From a bacterium BMS3Abin11 (GTDB lineage Bacteria > Pseudomonadota > Gammaproteobacteria > BMS3Bbin11), in contig BDTD01000006.1 of NCBI GenBank assembly GCA_002897635.1, positions 70,152 to 110,043 on the forward strand: a DNA stretch of 39,892 nt. Reading direction: 5' to 3'. Positions 16,703 to 25,571 of the stretch are shown in pieces. The notes under the pieces were generated by a model that did no database searches, was not told the DNA's origin, and saw only the letters and a program-made list of their open reading frames with translations. The first letter of the stretch is position 1. Every line of letters starts with the position of its first letter. The position numbers and the translations under genes were made by a program.

Positions 16703-17428
16703 ATGCAACTGCAGTCTTTCTATCCAGAAGGGATGCTGCAGGTCGTTGGCATCTTTCTATTCATACTCACCATTATTCTTCGCTGGCAAATAGTGGGACA
16801 TGGCCCATTTATCTCCATGTTTGAGATTCTGCTCAGCAGCCTGTTTAGTCTGGGTTTAATATTTCTTCTAGCCACTTTCTTCTCTCCAGGCATGCGGCAG
16901 GCAACTATTCCGGCTTATCTGGTCATTATTCTTCTTGCCTATTGGGCATTGATGACAGGCAATGAAGGGGGGGCATTACCTCCTACCTATGATAACAACT
17001 GGTTATGGGCTCATGTGTTTATGGGTAAAATATTTCTTGGATTAAATTTGATTGCTACAAGCCTGGCAATATCTGGTTTGTGGCAGGTTTTGGTATTGAA
17101 AAAGGATGTATCCTCGGTGGATTTAACCTGGGTTGAAACTGCCGCCTGGCGTTATTTGTCTATTTCCTTCATCTTTCACAGCCTGATGCTGCTTGTGGGT
17201 GCACTTTGGGCGCAGGATGCATGGGGTCGTTATTGGGGCTGGGATCCTTTGGAGTCCTGGGCTTTTGTGACCTGGCTTTCTATGGCATTCGCTCTTCATT
17301 CCAGAGTAACATTTCGATATAGCAATATCATTGGTTGGGTGATTATTACGATAATTTTCATGTTGGCCTTTTTTACATTTTTTGGCATTCCTTTTATCAG
17401 TATAGCACCACATAGAGGTGCAATATAA
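16703..17428 (+). CDS. ccsA: Cytochrome c biogenesis protein CcsA (System II haem lyase subunit)
   Basis: At least 241 residues with six or more membrane helices and the tryptophan-rich haem-handling motif 'WAQDAWGRYWGWDPLESWAF'. It works with ResB to ligate haem to apocytochromes on the outer face of the membrane. The first canonical start is ATG 16703, but the frame is open back to 16502 (stop TGA 16499-16501). Just upstream of 16703 it encodes another helix, 'IQYILIACGLLAYLGALV', of the kind that normally starts CcsA proteins. No ATG, GTG or TTG lies in that stretch, so either a rare start codon (ATT/CTG near 16637-16645) is used, a frameshift exists, or the helix is lost. The gene ends the cytochrome locus and is convergent with the next gene. 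Confidence 0.87.
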   Translation: MQLQSFYPEGMLQVVGIFLFILTIILRWQIVGHGPFISMFEILLSSLFSLGLIFLLATFFSPGMRQATIPAYLVIILLAYWALMTGNEGGALPPTYDNNWLWAHVFMGKIFLGLNLIATSLAISGLWQVLVLKKDVSSVDLTWVETAAWRYLSISFIFHSLMLLVGALWAQDAWGRYWGWDPLESWAFVTWLSMAFALHSRVTFRYSNIIGWVIITIIFMLAFFTFFGIPFISIAPHRGAI

Positions 17429-17481
17429 ATCACTCAGACTAATTTGGAATTTTGCAATATCAAATTAATAAGATTTTGAAA

Positions 17482-17916
17482 TTAACGCAGTAATATCAAA
17501 ATCACCCCATACCGCGCCGCTTTGCCAGCCGTGATAAATAGTAGCGCCGGCCAGAAATGAATTTTCAGCCAGCCCGCAGCCAGACAAAGCGGGTCGCCAA
17601 CAACAGGTAGCCAGGACAGCAGCAGTATTGGGCTGCCGTGTTTTTCCAGCCAGTTGGCGGCTCTCAGGTTTTCGGGTTTTTTCAACAGTTTCTGTGTCGG
17701 CCAGTAGTGGGCGATAAGTAGACCAATTAACCATGAGGACATACCGCCCAGCGTATTACCGGCAGTGGCGACAAGTAGTAGGGCAAGTGGATCGTGGGCA
17801 TTATTCAGAGTCAGAGCGATCAGAATGGCTTCAGAGCTGCCGGGCAGCAATGTGGAAGAAATGAAGGCACTTGTAAAGAGTCCCAACAACCCCCATTCAT
17901 TGATGATATCTGTCAT
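17482..17916 (-). CDS. YqaA/DedA-related small membrane protein
   Basis: A 144-residue membrane protein with three to four hydrophobic segments and the SNARE-associated/DedA-like wording 'SSTLLPGSSEAILIAL', 'ATAGNTLGGMSSWLIG', 'LLSWLPVVGDPLCLAAGWLKI'. This matches the YqaA family, short relatives of DedA proteins implicated in lipid or cation homeostasis; the exact activity is unknown. The full-length ATG at 17916 has no strong ribosome site. It is convergent with ccsA and probably unrelated to the cytochrome locus. Confidence 0.82.
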   Translation of the reverse strand: MTDIINEWGLLGLFTSAFISSTLLPGSSEAILIALTLNNAHDPLALLLVATAGNTLGGMSSWLIGLLIAHYWPTQKLLKKPENLRAANWLEKHGSPILLLSWLPVVGDPLCLAAGWLKIHFWPALLFITAGKAARYGVILILLR

Positions 17917-17995
17917 ATAGCAATGTTATTCTGGTAGCTAGCGAATACCTGACATAAATAATCGGCTATTCGCCTCACAATTGATGGTGGAATAA

Positions 17996-18157
17996 AGGCA
18001 CCTCTGATCAATTCATGAACTCGTTTCTTACGCCTAAAATATTCAGTTTTTTCGTTGAAAATCTTCGCAATAGCTAGCTATTACGTGTGATTTCCGCCTC
18101 AAACCTGAATTATTAGATCGTAATCTACTTCGTCCAGAATTAATCAGAGGTTCCCTA
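17996..18157. repeat. Short inverted-repeat element E1 (GGNACCTCTGATNAATT ends)
   Basis: The left end AGGCACCTCTGATCAATT (17996-18013) is matched in reverse by AATTAATCAGAGGTTCCCT ending at 18156. The interior (about 125 bp) has no ORF and no clear core. The ends are the same as those of element E2 (19341-19603), so both may be mobilised by the same transposase elsewhere. It sits in the 330-bp gap between the YqaA-like gene and apbC; the remaining bases (18158-18248) would hold the apbC promoter. Confidence 0.6.
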
Positions 18158-18248
18158 GATTTTAGCACTGTATGAAATGACTTTTTGGCTTTCTGAGCGT
18201 ATGATTGGCGCCCTTTCGCGGACGTATACATTAATTTGAGGTTAGGGA

Positions 18249-19340
18249 ATGAGTGAAGTAACAAAAGAACAGATTGAAGAGGCACTGAAACTGGTGGTTG
18301 ATCCCTATACTGAACAGGATCCGGTCAGTGGTAAAACGGTCAAGAAGATCGATATCAAAGACGGTAAGGTCGAGGTGAATATCGTTGCCGGTTATCCTAA
18401 CAGGGGTTTTGCCGATGAGTTTGCCGCCAGTCTGAAAGAAAAGATCATGGCGGTTGATGGTATCTCCGATGCTACTGTCAACGTCTCATTCAAAGTTGCT
18501 ACACATGGCGTGCAGAAAGGCGTCACCATGCTGGATAATGTCAAGAACATTATCGCAATTGCCTCAGGTAAAGGTGGTGTCGGTAAATCTACCGTTGCGG
18601 TCAATCTGGCATTGGCGCTATCAGCTGAAGGTGCATCTGTGGGTATTCTTGATGCTGATATTTATGGTCCCTCTCAGCCTCGCATGCTGGGCGTTTCTGC
18701 TCAGCCAGAATCAAAAGACGGTAATTCATTGGAGCCGATGATGTCCTACCATCTACAGGCGATGTCGATTGGTTTTCTGATTGATGAGGAAACGCCGATG
18801 ATCTGGCGTGGCCCGATGGTGACTCAGGCACTGGAGCAGCTGCTTAAAGATACCCGCTGGAATGACCTTGATTATCTGATCATAGATCTGCCGCCAGGCA
18901 CCGGTGACACACAGCTAACACTGGCACAGAAAGTCCCTGTGAGTGGTTCTGTTATTGTTACTACGCCTCAGGATATTGCCCTGCTGGATGCCCGTAAGGC
19001 ATTGAAGATGTTCGAGAAAGTTGAAATACCAGTTCTGGGTGTTGTCGAGAACATGAGCACCTATATCTGCTCAAAATGTGGCAATGAAGAACACATCTTC
19101 GGTGAAGGTGGCGGTCTGAGTATGGCAGAGCAGTATGATGTCGATTACCTGGGATCGATTCCTCTGGATATTGCTATTCGCAAGCACGTCGATGAAGGCA
19201 AGCCAACAGTCGTGGCTGATCCTGAAGGGCGTATCGCGATGAACTATCGTGAAATAGCTCGTCGTACTGCAGCCAAATTATCGAAGAAGAAAAAAGACTT
19301 TACCGCGGCATTTCCGAATATTGTGATTGATAATAGCTAA
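18249..19340 (+). CDS. apbC: Iron-sulfur cluster carrier protein ApbC/Mrp
   Basis: A 363-residue cytosolic P-loop ATPase of the Mrp/NBP35 family that binds and delivers Fe-S clusters to apo-enzymes. Residues 1-90 form a MIP18/DUF59 domain. The deviant Walker A 'GKGGVGKST' lies near residue 109, with 'DADIYGPSQPRML' and 'IDLPPGTGD' after it. 'CSKCG' near residue 275 is the CxxC that binds the bridging cluster. Length and motifs are normal for the family. The ATG follows AGGTTAGGGA. The stop codon is immediately followed by repeat E2. The abundance of redox proteins nearby fits a need for Fe-S supply but implies no direct link. Confidence 0.95.
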   Translation: MSEVTKEQIEEALKLVVDPYTEQDPVSGKTVKKIDIKDGKVEVNIVAGYPNRGFADEFAASLKEKIMAVDGISDATVNVSFKVATHGVQKGVTMLDNVKNIIAIASGKGGVGKSTVAVNLALALSAEGASVGILDADIYGPSQPRMLGVSAQPESKDGNSLEPMMSYHLQAMSIGFLIDEETPMIWRGPMVTQALEQLLKDTRWNDLDYLIIDLPPGTGDTQLTLAQKVPVSGSVIVTTPQDIALLDARKALKMFEKVEIPVLGVVENMSTYICSKCGNEEHIFGEGGGLSMAEQYDVDYLGSIPLDIAIRKHVDEGKPTVVADPEGRIAMNYREIARRTAAKLSKKKKDFTAAFPNIVIDNS

Positions 19341-19603
19341 GGAACCTCTGATGTGTATGCCATGCCTCTGCGAGACCTGAAGCGTGCAGCTACAAAGCGT
19401 GCTTCGCAGCGAATGGCCCGGTCCTTTGCAAGAAGCACAATACCGTAGATGTGCGCTTCAGGCCTCGCCCTGCGGGGCTTACTGTCTGATTCACACTCTG
19501 CGTTGTCACTTTTCACCAGGCCCAGGCATGCCTTCAAAGTTCCGCCTTGATTGTGAATCAGACTGTAAGCCAGAGGTATGGCATAATTGATCAGAGGTTC
19601 CCT
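19341..19603. repeat. Structured fold-back repeat E2 (outer stem, two hairpins, central hairpin)
   Basis: Outer arms 19341-19370 and 19571-19601 pair over about 27 of 30 positions (GGAACCTCTGAT..., then TATGCCAT.CCTCTG). Inside are hairpin module 1 (CCTGAAGCG 19376-19384 with 19454-19462; inner GTGCTTC 19399-19405 with GAAGCAC 19432-19438), a central hairpin GCCC-TGCG-GGGC (19467-19478), and hairpin module 2 (GTCTGATTCACA 19484-19495 with 19552-19563). The module 1 loop contains AGCGAATGGCC and GTCCTTTGCAAGA, shared with E4 and E3. It starts at the base after the apbC stop. Short ORFs here are by-products of the repeat. Confidence 0.75.
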
Positions 19604-19725
19604 AATATCACACCTGCTTGAATCTATAGAAAAGACCGGCATGAGTGTTTCTCATGACGGTTTTTTTCAGTAATAATGTGTTCACCATAATTCAGGTGGC
19701 ATTATAATGTTCAACAGAATTTGTA

Positions 19726-19812
19726 TGTAGGTGCGAATTCATTCGCACAAAAATCACAAAATTTATTTTTGTTGTATCGCAGGTACTGTGTTCGAATGAA
19801 TTCGAACCTACA
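19726..19812. repeat. Pair of inverted REP-like palindromes
   Basis: TGTAGGTGCGAATTCATTCG (from 19726, hairpin core ending 19748) and, in reverse, the similar unit 19788-19812, whose complement reads TGTAGGTTCGAATTCATTCG. Each unit is itself a hairpin (GTGCGAATTCATTCGCAC; GTTCGAATGAATTCGAAC). This is the layout of a REP doublet of the kind scattered between genes in many gammaproteobacteria and moved by RAYT transposases; no RAYT gene is in the window. Confidence 0.72.
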
Positions 19813-19881
19813 ATAATAAAATAAGAAACTATGGGACAAGCCCTCATAGTGTTCCAATAACAGCTAGCAGGAGTATTTTTT

Positions 19882-20451
19882 ATGGGCGTAAAGTCCGATA
19901 AATGGATTCGTAAAATGGTGCAGGAAGCAGGCATGATTGAGCCGTTTGAATCGGATCAGGTGCGGACCAATGCAGACGGCGACAAGCTGGTTTCCTATGG
20001 TACATCCAGCTATGGCTACGACATTCGCTGCTCTGATGAATTCAAGATTTTTACCAATATTAACTCAGCACTGGTGGATCCGAAGAACTTCGATGAGAAC
20101 AGCTTCGTTGATTTCAAAGGTGATGTCTGCATCATTCCACCAAACTCTTTCGCATTGGCAAGAACGGTTGAATACCTGCGCATTCCACGCAATGTGCTCA
20201 CGATCTGCCTGGGTAAATCGACCTATGCGCGCTGTGGCATCATTGTTAATGTCACACCGTTTGAGCCGGAATGGGAAGGGCATGTAACACTGGAATTTTC
20301 CAACACCACGCCATTACCTGCCAAGATCTATGCCAACGAGGGTGTGGCACAGGTGATATTCTTTGAGGGTGATGAAGAGTGCGAAACCTCCTACAAGGAT
20401 CGCGGGGGGAAATATCAGGGACAGACTGGCGTTACCCTGCCTAAAACCTGA
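19882..20451 (+). CDS. dcd: dCTP deaminase
   Basis: A 189-residue cytosolic enzyme that deaminates dCTP to dUTP on the route to dTTP. Recognisable segments are 'KSDKWIRKM', '[12 protein letters not shown]', '[19 protein letters not shown]', '[57 protein letters not shown]' with the catalytic Glu in 'TLEFSN' and the trimer-loop 'KSTYARCG'. Length is normal (about 190). AGGAG lies upstream of the ATG. The next gene begins 21 bp downstream, so dcd, the small unknown gene and aroC may be one transcript. Nothing unusual is seen. Confidence 0.96.
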   Translation: MGVKSDKWIRKMVQEAGMIEPFESDQVRTNADGDKLVSYGTSSYGYDIRCSDEFKIFTNINSALVDPKNFDENSFVDFKGDVCIIPPNSFALARTVEYLRIPRNVLTICLGKSTYARCGIIVNVTPFEPEWEGHVTLEFSNTTPLPAKIYANEGVAQVIFFEGDEECETSYKDRGGKYQGQTGVTLPKT

Positions 20452-20472
20452 GAGCACTAACAGTACATAACT

Positions 20473-20787
20473 ATGTATAAACCAAAGAATCTGAACGAAT
20501 ATCTTCACCTGATCAATGATGCAGTGTTTGAAATGGAAGAGTTAATCTATTGTGCTGAGGAAGAATTTGATAATGAAATGGATGGCATGACCCAGTCTTT
20601 TCAGATAATTATTACTGAATTAAAAAAATTTCAAGCAGCGGTTAAAAGTAGTGAGATTGTACCGGGTGAGTTCAAAGCTGAAGGTTTTTTGCCACTGGTG
20701 GTAAATATGCGGTCCGGCAGGCTCCCTGTTCAGCATCTGTTGAAAGAACTTGATAGAATTGCCCGACAAGGTCTCGACGAGGACTGA
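20473..20787 (+). CDS. Small conserved-looking protein of unknown function
   Basis: A 104-residue, acidic, mainly helical cytosolic protein ('NEYLHLINDAVFEMEELIYCAEEEFDNEMDGMTQSFQIIITELKKFQAAV', 'LLKELDRIARQGLDED'). No signal peptide, membrane segment or metal motif. I do not recognise the family. It is packed between dcd (21 bp) and aroC (15 bp) in the same direction, so it is very likely a real gene in one transcript. Function cannot be stated. Confidence 0.75.
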   Translation: MYKPKNLNEYLHLINDAVFEMEELIYCAEEEFDNEMDGMTQSFQIIITELKKFQAAVKSSEIVPGEFKAEGFLPLVVNMRSGRLPVQHLLKELDRIARQGLDED

Positions 20788-20802
20788 TGGTAAGATAAAC
20801 TT

Positions 20803-21885
20803 ATGTCCGGCAATTCAATAGGCAAGCTTTTCACAGTCACCAGTTTTGGTGAAAGCCATGGTGCGGCCATCGGCTGTATCATTGACGGTTGCCCTCCTGG
20901 TTTAAAGTTAAGCGAAACCGATATCCAGCCTGATCTTGACCGGCGCAAACCCGGCACCTCGCGGCATACTACCCAGCGTCGTGAGTCGGATGAAGTCGAA
21001 ATCCTTTCCGGTGTATTTGAAGGCATGACTACCGGTACACCTATCGGCCTGCTGATTCGCAATACAGATCAGCGTTCCAAAGACTATTCTGATATTAAGG
21101 ACATTTTCAGGCCGGGTCATGCTGATCTGACCTATGAAAGAAAATACGGCTTGCGTGATTACCGCGGTGGTGGTCGGTCATCTGCACGCGAAACAGCCAT
21201 GCGTGTAGCTGCCGGTGCGGTAGCAAAAAAATATCTGAAGATCCGCTACGGTATTTGTATCCGCGGTTATCTGGCACAGCTGGGCCCGATCAAAATCGAC
21301 AGGCTGGATTGGGATGTTGTCGAACAAAATCCTTTCTTCTGCCCCGATGTGGACAAAATCGCTGAGCTGGAGTCCTATATGGACGCACTACGCAAAGAGG
21401 GAAATTCAGTTGGTGCAAGAATCAATGTAGTTGCCAGCGGCGTTCCTGTTGGTTTGGGCGAGCCGGTATTTGATCGACTGGATGCTGATATCTCTCATGC
21501 ACTGATGTGCATCAATGCCGCAAAGGGTGTCGAAATTGGTGCCGGTTTTGACTGTATTGAGCAGAAAGGTACTGAGCATCGTGACTTGATTACGCCTGAC
21601 GGTTTTCTGACTAATAATGCCGGCGGTATTTTGGGTGGGATATCCAGTGGACAGGAGATTCTGGCCAGTGTTGCTTTTAAACCCACCTCGTCACTGCGTC
21701 TTCCCGGACTGACTGTCAATAAAAAAGGCGAATCTACCGAGGCTGTTACTACCGGACGGCATGACCCCTGTGTCGGGATTCGAGCGACACCGATCGTTGA
21801 GGCGATGCTGGCAATTGTGCTGATGGATCATGTTTTGCGGCATCGGGGCCAGAACGCCGATGTCATTGCGGAGCCGTTGCCGTAG
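20803..21885 (+). CDS. aroC: Chorismate synthase
   Basis: A 360-residue enzyme converting 5-enolpyruvylshikimate-3-phosphate to chorismate, the last shared step of aromatic biosynthesis, with reduced FMN. Signatures are '[19 protein letters not shown]' near the N-terminus, '[35 protein letters not shown]', '[39 protein letters not shown]' and '[23 protein letters not shown]'. Length is typical. The immediate upstream gene ends 15 bp before and the downstream MFS gene starts 20 bp after. Start ATG 20803 is clear. Confidence 0.97.
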   Translation: MSGNSIGKLFTVTSFGESHGAAIGCIIDGCPPGLKLSETDIQPDLDRRKPGTSRHTTQRRESDEVEILSGVFEGMTTGTPIGLLIRNTDQRSKDYSDIKDIFRPGHADLTYERKYGLRDYRGGGRSSARETAMRVAAGAVAKKYLKIRYGICIRGYLAQLGPIKIDRLDWDVVEQNPFFCPDVDKIAELESYMDALRKEGNSVGARINVVASGVPVGLGEPVFDRLDADISHALMCINAAKGVEIGAGFDCIEQKGTEHRDLITPDGFLTNNAGGILGGISSGQEILASVAFKPTSSLRLPGLTVNKKGESTEAVTTGRHDPCVGIRATPIVEAMLAIVLMDHVLRHRGQNADVIAEPLP

Positions 21886-21905
21886 CTGCTGAGTAGTCCA
21901 AGTCC

Positions 21906-23051
21906 ATGCCTTACTGGCGTCTGTCATCATTTTATTTCGTTTATTTCGGCACCCTGGGTGTGTTGCTCCCGTACTGGTCTCCATATCTGGCGTCATTAGG
22001 CTTCTCGCTAGCTGAAATCGGTAAATTGATGGCCATCATCATGGTTACCAAAATGATTGCCCCATATATATGGGCCTGGTTGGCTGACCAAAGTCGATCC
22101 AGTATGCGACTGGTTCGACTGGCGACGTTGCTGTCTGCCATCTTCTACCTTGGTGTATTTTTTGGCACGGGTTTCTGGTGGCTGATGGTTGTGATGACGT
22201 TGTTTACCTTCTTCTGGAATGCAGTGCTACCGCAGGTGGAAGTCACTACGCTGAATCATCTGGGTGATGATAATGATCGCTACGGCAAAGTACGCCTTTG
22301 GGGGTCTATAGGCTTTATTTTCTCATCTCTGGTTTTAGGATATGCGCTAGATAGTAATCCGGCATCACTGGTATTGCCGGTAGTTATGATCTTCCTGACA
22401 GGTATTTTTATTTCTACTGTATTCATTCCCGATGTGGGAAAGCCGGCACACCTCGAGCAGGCTGGAATAGTGAGGTATATACTTCAATATCCCGAGCTGA
22501 TGAGTTTCCTCATGGTCAGCTTTCTGCTACAGGTCAGTCACGCACCCTATTACACCTTTTATACGCTCTACCTGTCTGGATACGGTTATAGTAAAACAGT
22601 AATCGGGATATTGTGGGCTGTGGGAGTGCTGTTCGAGGTTATACTTTTTCTCAACCTGCACCGAATACTCAAGCATGTACGTTTTCGAGTCTTGTTAATC
22701 GGCAGTTGCCTCATCACTGGCCTGCGTTGGCTGACCATAGGACTGTTCCCTGAATCATTGCTACTTCTGGTGCTGGCCCAGGTGCTGCATGCGATAAGCT
22801 TCGGCCTGTTTCATGGTGTGGCAGTATCGATGGTGCATCGCTATTTTACCGGCAGGCATCAGCACCGGGGAATGGCGCTATACGGCAGTATCAGCTTTGG
22901 TGCAGGTGGCGCCGTGGGTAGCCTGGCCAGTGGTTATATGATGGGCTGGATCGGCGCAAGTTTTACATTTGCAGTTGCCAGTCTGGTGGCCCTCATTGCC
23001 GCAGTACTTGCATGGTTTAGCGTTAAGGGAAAATTTGAAAAGCCAGCATGA
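21906..23051 (+). CDS. MFS transporter, HcaT/MFS_1-like family
   Basis: A 381-residue protein with about twelve membrane helices. The N-terminus 'MPYWRLSSFYFVYFGTLGVLLPYWSPYLASLGFSLAEIGKL' and the later 'MALYGSISFGAGGAVGSLASGYM' match the MFS_1-like/HcaT group (3-phenylpropionate or nucleoside-type symporters). The substrate cannot be told from sequence. It follows aroC by 20 bp, so both may be on one transcript. The start ATG at 21906 gives a complete first helix. Confidence 0.85.
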   Translation: MPYWRLSSFYFVYFGTLGVLLPYWSPYLASLGFSLAEIGKLMAIIMVTKMIAPYIWAWLADQSRSSMRLVRLATLLSAIFYLGVFFGTGFWWLMVVMTLFTFFWNAVLPQVEVTTLNHLGDDNDRYGKVRLWGSIGFIFSSLVLGYALDSNPASLVLPVVMIFLTGIFISTVFIPDVGKPAHLEQAGIVRYILQYPELMSFLMVSFLLQVSHAPYYTFYTLYLSGYGYSKTVIGILWAVGVLFEVILFLNLHRILKHVRFRVLLIGSCLITGLRWLTIGLFPESLLLLVLAQVLHAISFGLFHGVAVSMVHRYFTGRHQHRGMALYGSISFGAGGAVGSLASGYMMGWIGASFTFAVASLVALIAAVLAWFSVKGKFEKPA

Positions 23052-23131
23052 ATGAATCAACATGCAAAAATTGTTATCGAACTTATAATTGCTGCAGTCA
23101 GTCATGGAATTCAAATTAAAGAGATAAAAAA

Positions 23132-24445
23132 ATGTCACTAATTGAACGAAAAGTAGAGCTACTGTCGCCAGCAGGTACGTTGAAGAGTCAACATTATGCG
23201 ATGGCTTTTGGTGCTGATGCGGTGTATGCCGGTCTACCTCGCTATTCGCTGCGGGTACGTAATAATGATTTTGATATCGAAAATTTGTCTGTTGGTATTG
23301 AGGCTGCGCATGTTCAGGGGAAACGTTTTTTTGTAGCCGTTAACATCATGCCACATGGCAGTAAGTTGAAGACCTTTCTGGCCGACATGGCAAAAATAGT
23401 TGTTTTGAAACCGGATGCTTTGATCATGTCAGATCCGGGGCTGATTATGCTGATCAGGGAAAACTGGCCGGATATGCCGATCCATCTATCTGTACAGATG
23501 AATACAGTCAATGCAGCAGCAGTAAAATTCTGGCAGGGCGTGGGTATCGAAAGAATTATCCTGTCACGTGAGCTTTCATTGGGCGAGGTGGAAGATATTC
23601 GTCAGCAGTGTCCGGATATCGAGCTCGAAGTCTTTGTCCATGGCTCACTCTGTATCGCCTATTCCGGCCGTTGTTTATTGTCCGGTTACTTCAATCATCG
23701 TGATCCCAACCAGGGCAGCTGTACGAATTCCTGCCGCTGGGATTATAAGGTGGACGGTAAGGAAACTGAGGCGGGCATTGTGCAGGGCAGTCAGGATTTT
23801 CAGGCAGATAACCGGCATGAGAATGCCCAGCATGTGATGCTGCTGGAAGAATTTAATCGTCCTGGCGAGTTAATGCCAATCGAGGAAGATGAACACGGTA
23901 CCTACATCATGAACTCTAAGGATCTGCGTGCCGTTGAACATGTTACACAACTGGTGGAGATGGGTGTTGATTGTCTGAAGATAGAAGGGCGCACCAAGTC
24001 CCATTATTATGCAGCCAGAACCAGCCAGATCTACCGCCAGGCGATAGATGATGCATTTGCCGGCAGGGAGTTCGATCCATCACTGATGGGTGAACTGGAG
24101 TCACTGGCCAATAGAGGGTATACCGACGGATTCTTCGTTCGCCACTACAGTCAGGAACTGCAACGCTATCATGATAATGCTTCAAACTCGCAACGCCAGA
24201 TGTTCGTAGGTGAGGTGATGGAACAGGATGATGATGGAATGTCACTGATTGATGTCAAAAACAAGTTTCTGGTAGGCGATTCACTGGAGTTGCTGACACC
24301 ACTTGGGAACACCTCTTTCAAACTCAATGAAATGCAGGACAAAGACGGTAAGCCATTGAAAGTGGCACCGGGGGGTGGGTGGAAGGTTAAGATTCCGTTA
24401 CCGGTTGAGGCGGGGGAGTTTGGGTTGTTGGTTAGGGATTTGTAG
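23132..24445 (+). CDS. trhP: tRNA 5-hydroxyuridine synthesis protein TrhP (U32 peptidase family)
   Basis: A 437-residue U32-family protein, formerly YegQ. TrhP makes 5-hydroxyuridine at the tRNA wobble position using prephenate and an Fe-S cluster. Seen: 'ELLSPAGTLKSQHYAMAFGADAVYAGLPRYSLRVRNNDF', 'VFVHGSLCIAYSGRCLLSGYF' with 'GSCTNSCRWDY' (cluster-type cysteines), 'YIMNSKDLRAVEHVTQLVEMGVDCLKIEGRTKSHYY' and a C-terminal barrel. Prephenate is made from chorismate, the product of aroC 1.2 kb upstream; this is a metabolic link, not proof of shared regulation. An AAAGAG site precedes the ATG. The gene is followed at once by a large inverted repeat. Confidence 0.92.
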   Translation: MSLIERKVELLSPAGTLKSQHYAMAFGADAVYAGLPRYSLRVRNNDFDIENLSVGIEAAHVQGKRFFVAVNIMPHGSKLKTFLADMAKIVVLKPDALIMSDPGLIMLIRENWPDMPIHLSVQMNTVNAAAVKFWQGVGIERIILSRELSLGEVEDIRQQCPDIELEVFVHGSLCIAYSGRCLLSGYFNHRDPNQGSCTNSCRWDYKVDGKETEAGIVQGSQDFQADNRHENAQHVMLLEEFNRPGELMPIEEDEHGTYIMNSKDLRAVEHVTQLVEMGVDCLKIEGRTKSHYYAARTSQIYRQAIDDAFAGREFDPSLMGELESLANRGYTDGFFVRHYSQELQRYHDNASNSQRQMFVGEVMEQDDDGMSLIDVKNKFLVGDSLELLTPLGNTSFKLNEMQDKDGKPLKVAPGGGWKVKIPLPVEAGEFGLLVRDL

Positions 24446-24448
24446 GTA

Positions 24449-24537
24449 AAAAAGTTCCAAGTTCCAAGATCCAAGTTCCAAGTAAAATCGGTTTGGTTTC
24501 AGACTTGGAACTTGGATCTTGGAACTTGGAACTTTTT
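24449..24537. repeat. 35-bp perfect inverted repeat built from GTTCCAA units (bidirectional terminator-like)
   Basis: The arms 24449-24483 and 24503-24537 are perfect reverse complements (35 bp) around a 19-nt loop. Each arm is an iteration of GTTCCAA-type heptamers with one GATCC variant, flanked by A5 on one side and T5 on the other, so it can end transcription from both convergent genes (trhP and the deacetylase). The last base of the right arm is part of the deacetylase stop codon. Confidence 0.85.
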
Positions 24538-25475
24538 CACCCAATCATCGCCCTAAGCACCTCAGTCCACGTTTTAGCAATATTCTGACGGTTATACCCC
24601 CCACCCCCTGTAACAAGCAGTCTTCCCTGGCAATGTTCATCGGCAATTCGGCATAGTCGTCGAGTTGCGTGAGCGTGGGCATCCGGGGTCAGTGCCATGT
24701 GTGTGATCGGGTCTCCTAGTACACTGTCTGCACCGGCTTGCAGAATAATGAATTCCGGTTTTACCAGAGCAAGGAAATCTTCAATTTTTTCCCATACAGT
24801 ATAGAAATCTCTATCCTGCACATTGGGAGGAGACAGTGGAAAATTCAGTTTGCTTCCTTTTGCGACGCCAGTGCCAGTTTCTGAGCTGAAGCCGGTGCCG
24901 GGATAGAGATAATTGCCGTCTTCATGGATATCTGCGATGTAAATGTCCGGGTCATTCTCATATTCATAGAACACACCATCGCCATGATGGGCATCGATAT
25001 CGACATAGGCAATGCGTTGTATATCGTGATTTCTGCGTAATTCCTCAATCAATATCCCAATATCGTTAACTGCACAAAATCCCGCAGCAGTATTCCGGCG
25101 GGCATGATGCAAGCCGGCTATCGGTACGAACACCCTTGTTGTTCTGCCAGACATGATTCGCCTTGCTCCATCAAGTACGCAGCCAGCAACGACAGAAGCA
25201 GATTCATAGATGCCCGGAAATGCAGGAGTATCGCCACAGTCCAGCGTACCTGATCCAAGGGCAGATAGCCGGATTAACTTTTCAACGTAGACATGAGTAT
25301 GAAAGTATTCCAGCTCATCTTTACTGGCGCTTACAGGACTAGCAACAGTTACCAGCTTGTTGAGACATTGGTTGCAGGCGTTTTTCCAGAAGGCATCCAG
25401 ACGGTCTGGACCAAATGGGTGCCCCTCTCCAAAGCCATAGGCGGCCAGTTCTTCTCCATAGTAGACTGTTATCAT
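24537..25475 (-). CDS. Histone deacetylase-superfamily amidohydrolase
   Basis: A 312-residue cytosolic enzyme of the arginase/deacetylase fold (AcuC/acetylpolyamine amidohydrolase group), which removes acetyl groups with a zinc ion. From ATG 25475: the general-base pair H123-H124 ('GLHHARRNTAAGFC'), zinc ligands D161 and H163 ('VDIDAHHGDG'), D250 ('AGADSVLGDP'), and Y294 in 'GGGGYN' are all present, so it should be active. The substrate is unknown; acetyl-lysine proteins and acetylpolyamines are both possible. An earlier TTG (25490) would add five residues. It is convergent with trhP and divergent from the binding-protein gene at 25572. Confidence 0.92.
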   Translation of the reverse strand: MITVYYGEELAAYGFGEGHPFGPDRLDAFWKNACNQCLNKLVTVASPVSASKDELEYFHTHVYVEKLIRLSALGSGTLDCGDTPAFPGIYESASVVAGCVLDGARRIMSGRTTRVFVPIAGLHHARRNTAAGFCAVNDIGILIEELRRNHDIQRIAYVDIDAHHGDGVFYEYENDPDIYIADIHEDGNYLYPGTGFSSETGTGVAKGSKLNFPLSPPNVQDRDFYTVWEKIEDFLALVKPEFIILQAGADSVLGDPITHMALTPDAHAHATRRLCRIADEHCQGRLLVTGGGGYNRQNIAKTWTEVLRAMIG

Positions 25476-25571
25476 CTCAGGGCACTTCAATTCATGAAAG
25501 CTTGCATGTATCAGATATTGTCATGATTTATGGGAAGATTGTAATATCCTGGGATATACTTATTTGTAAAT

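Noticed and set aside
23052-23141. 29-codon frame between the MFS gene and trhP
   Set aside because: It overlaps the trhP start, has no ribosome site of its own and no recognisable content; a leader-peptide role cannot be supported.
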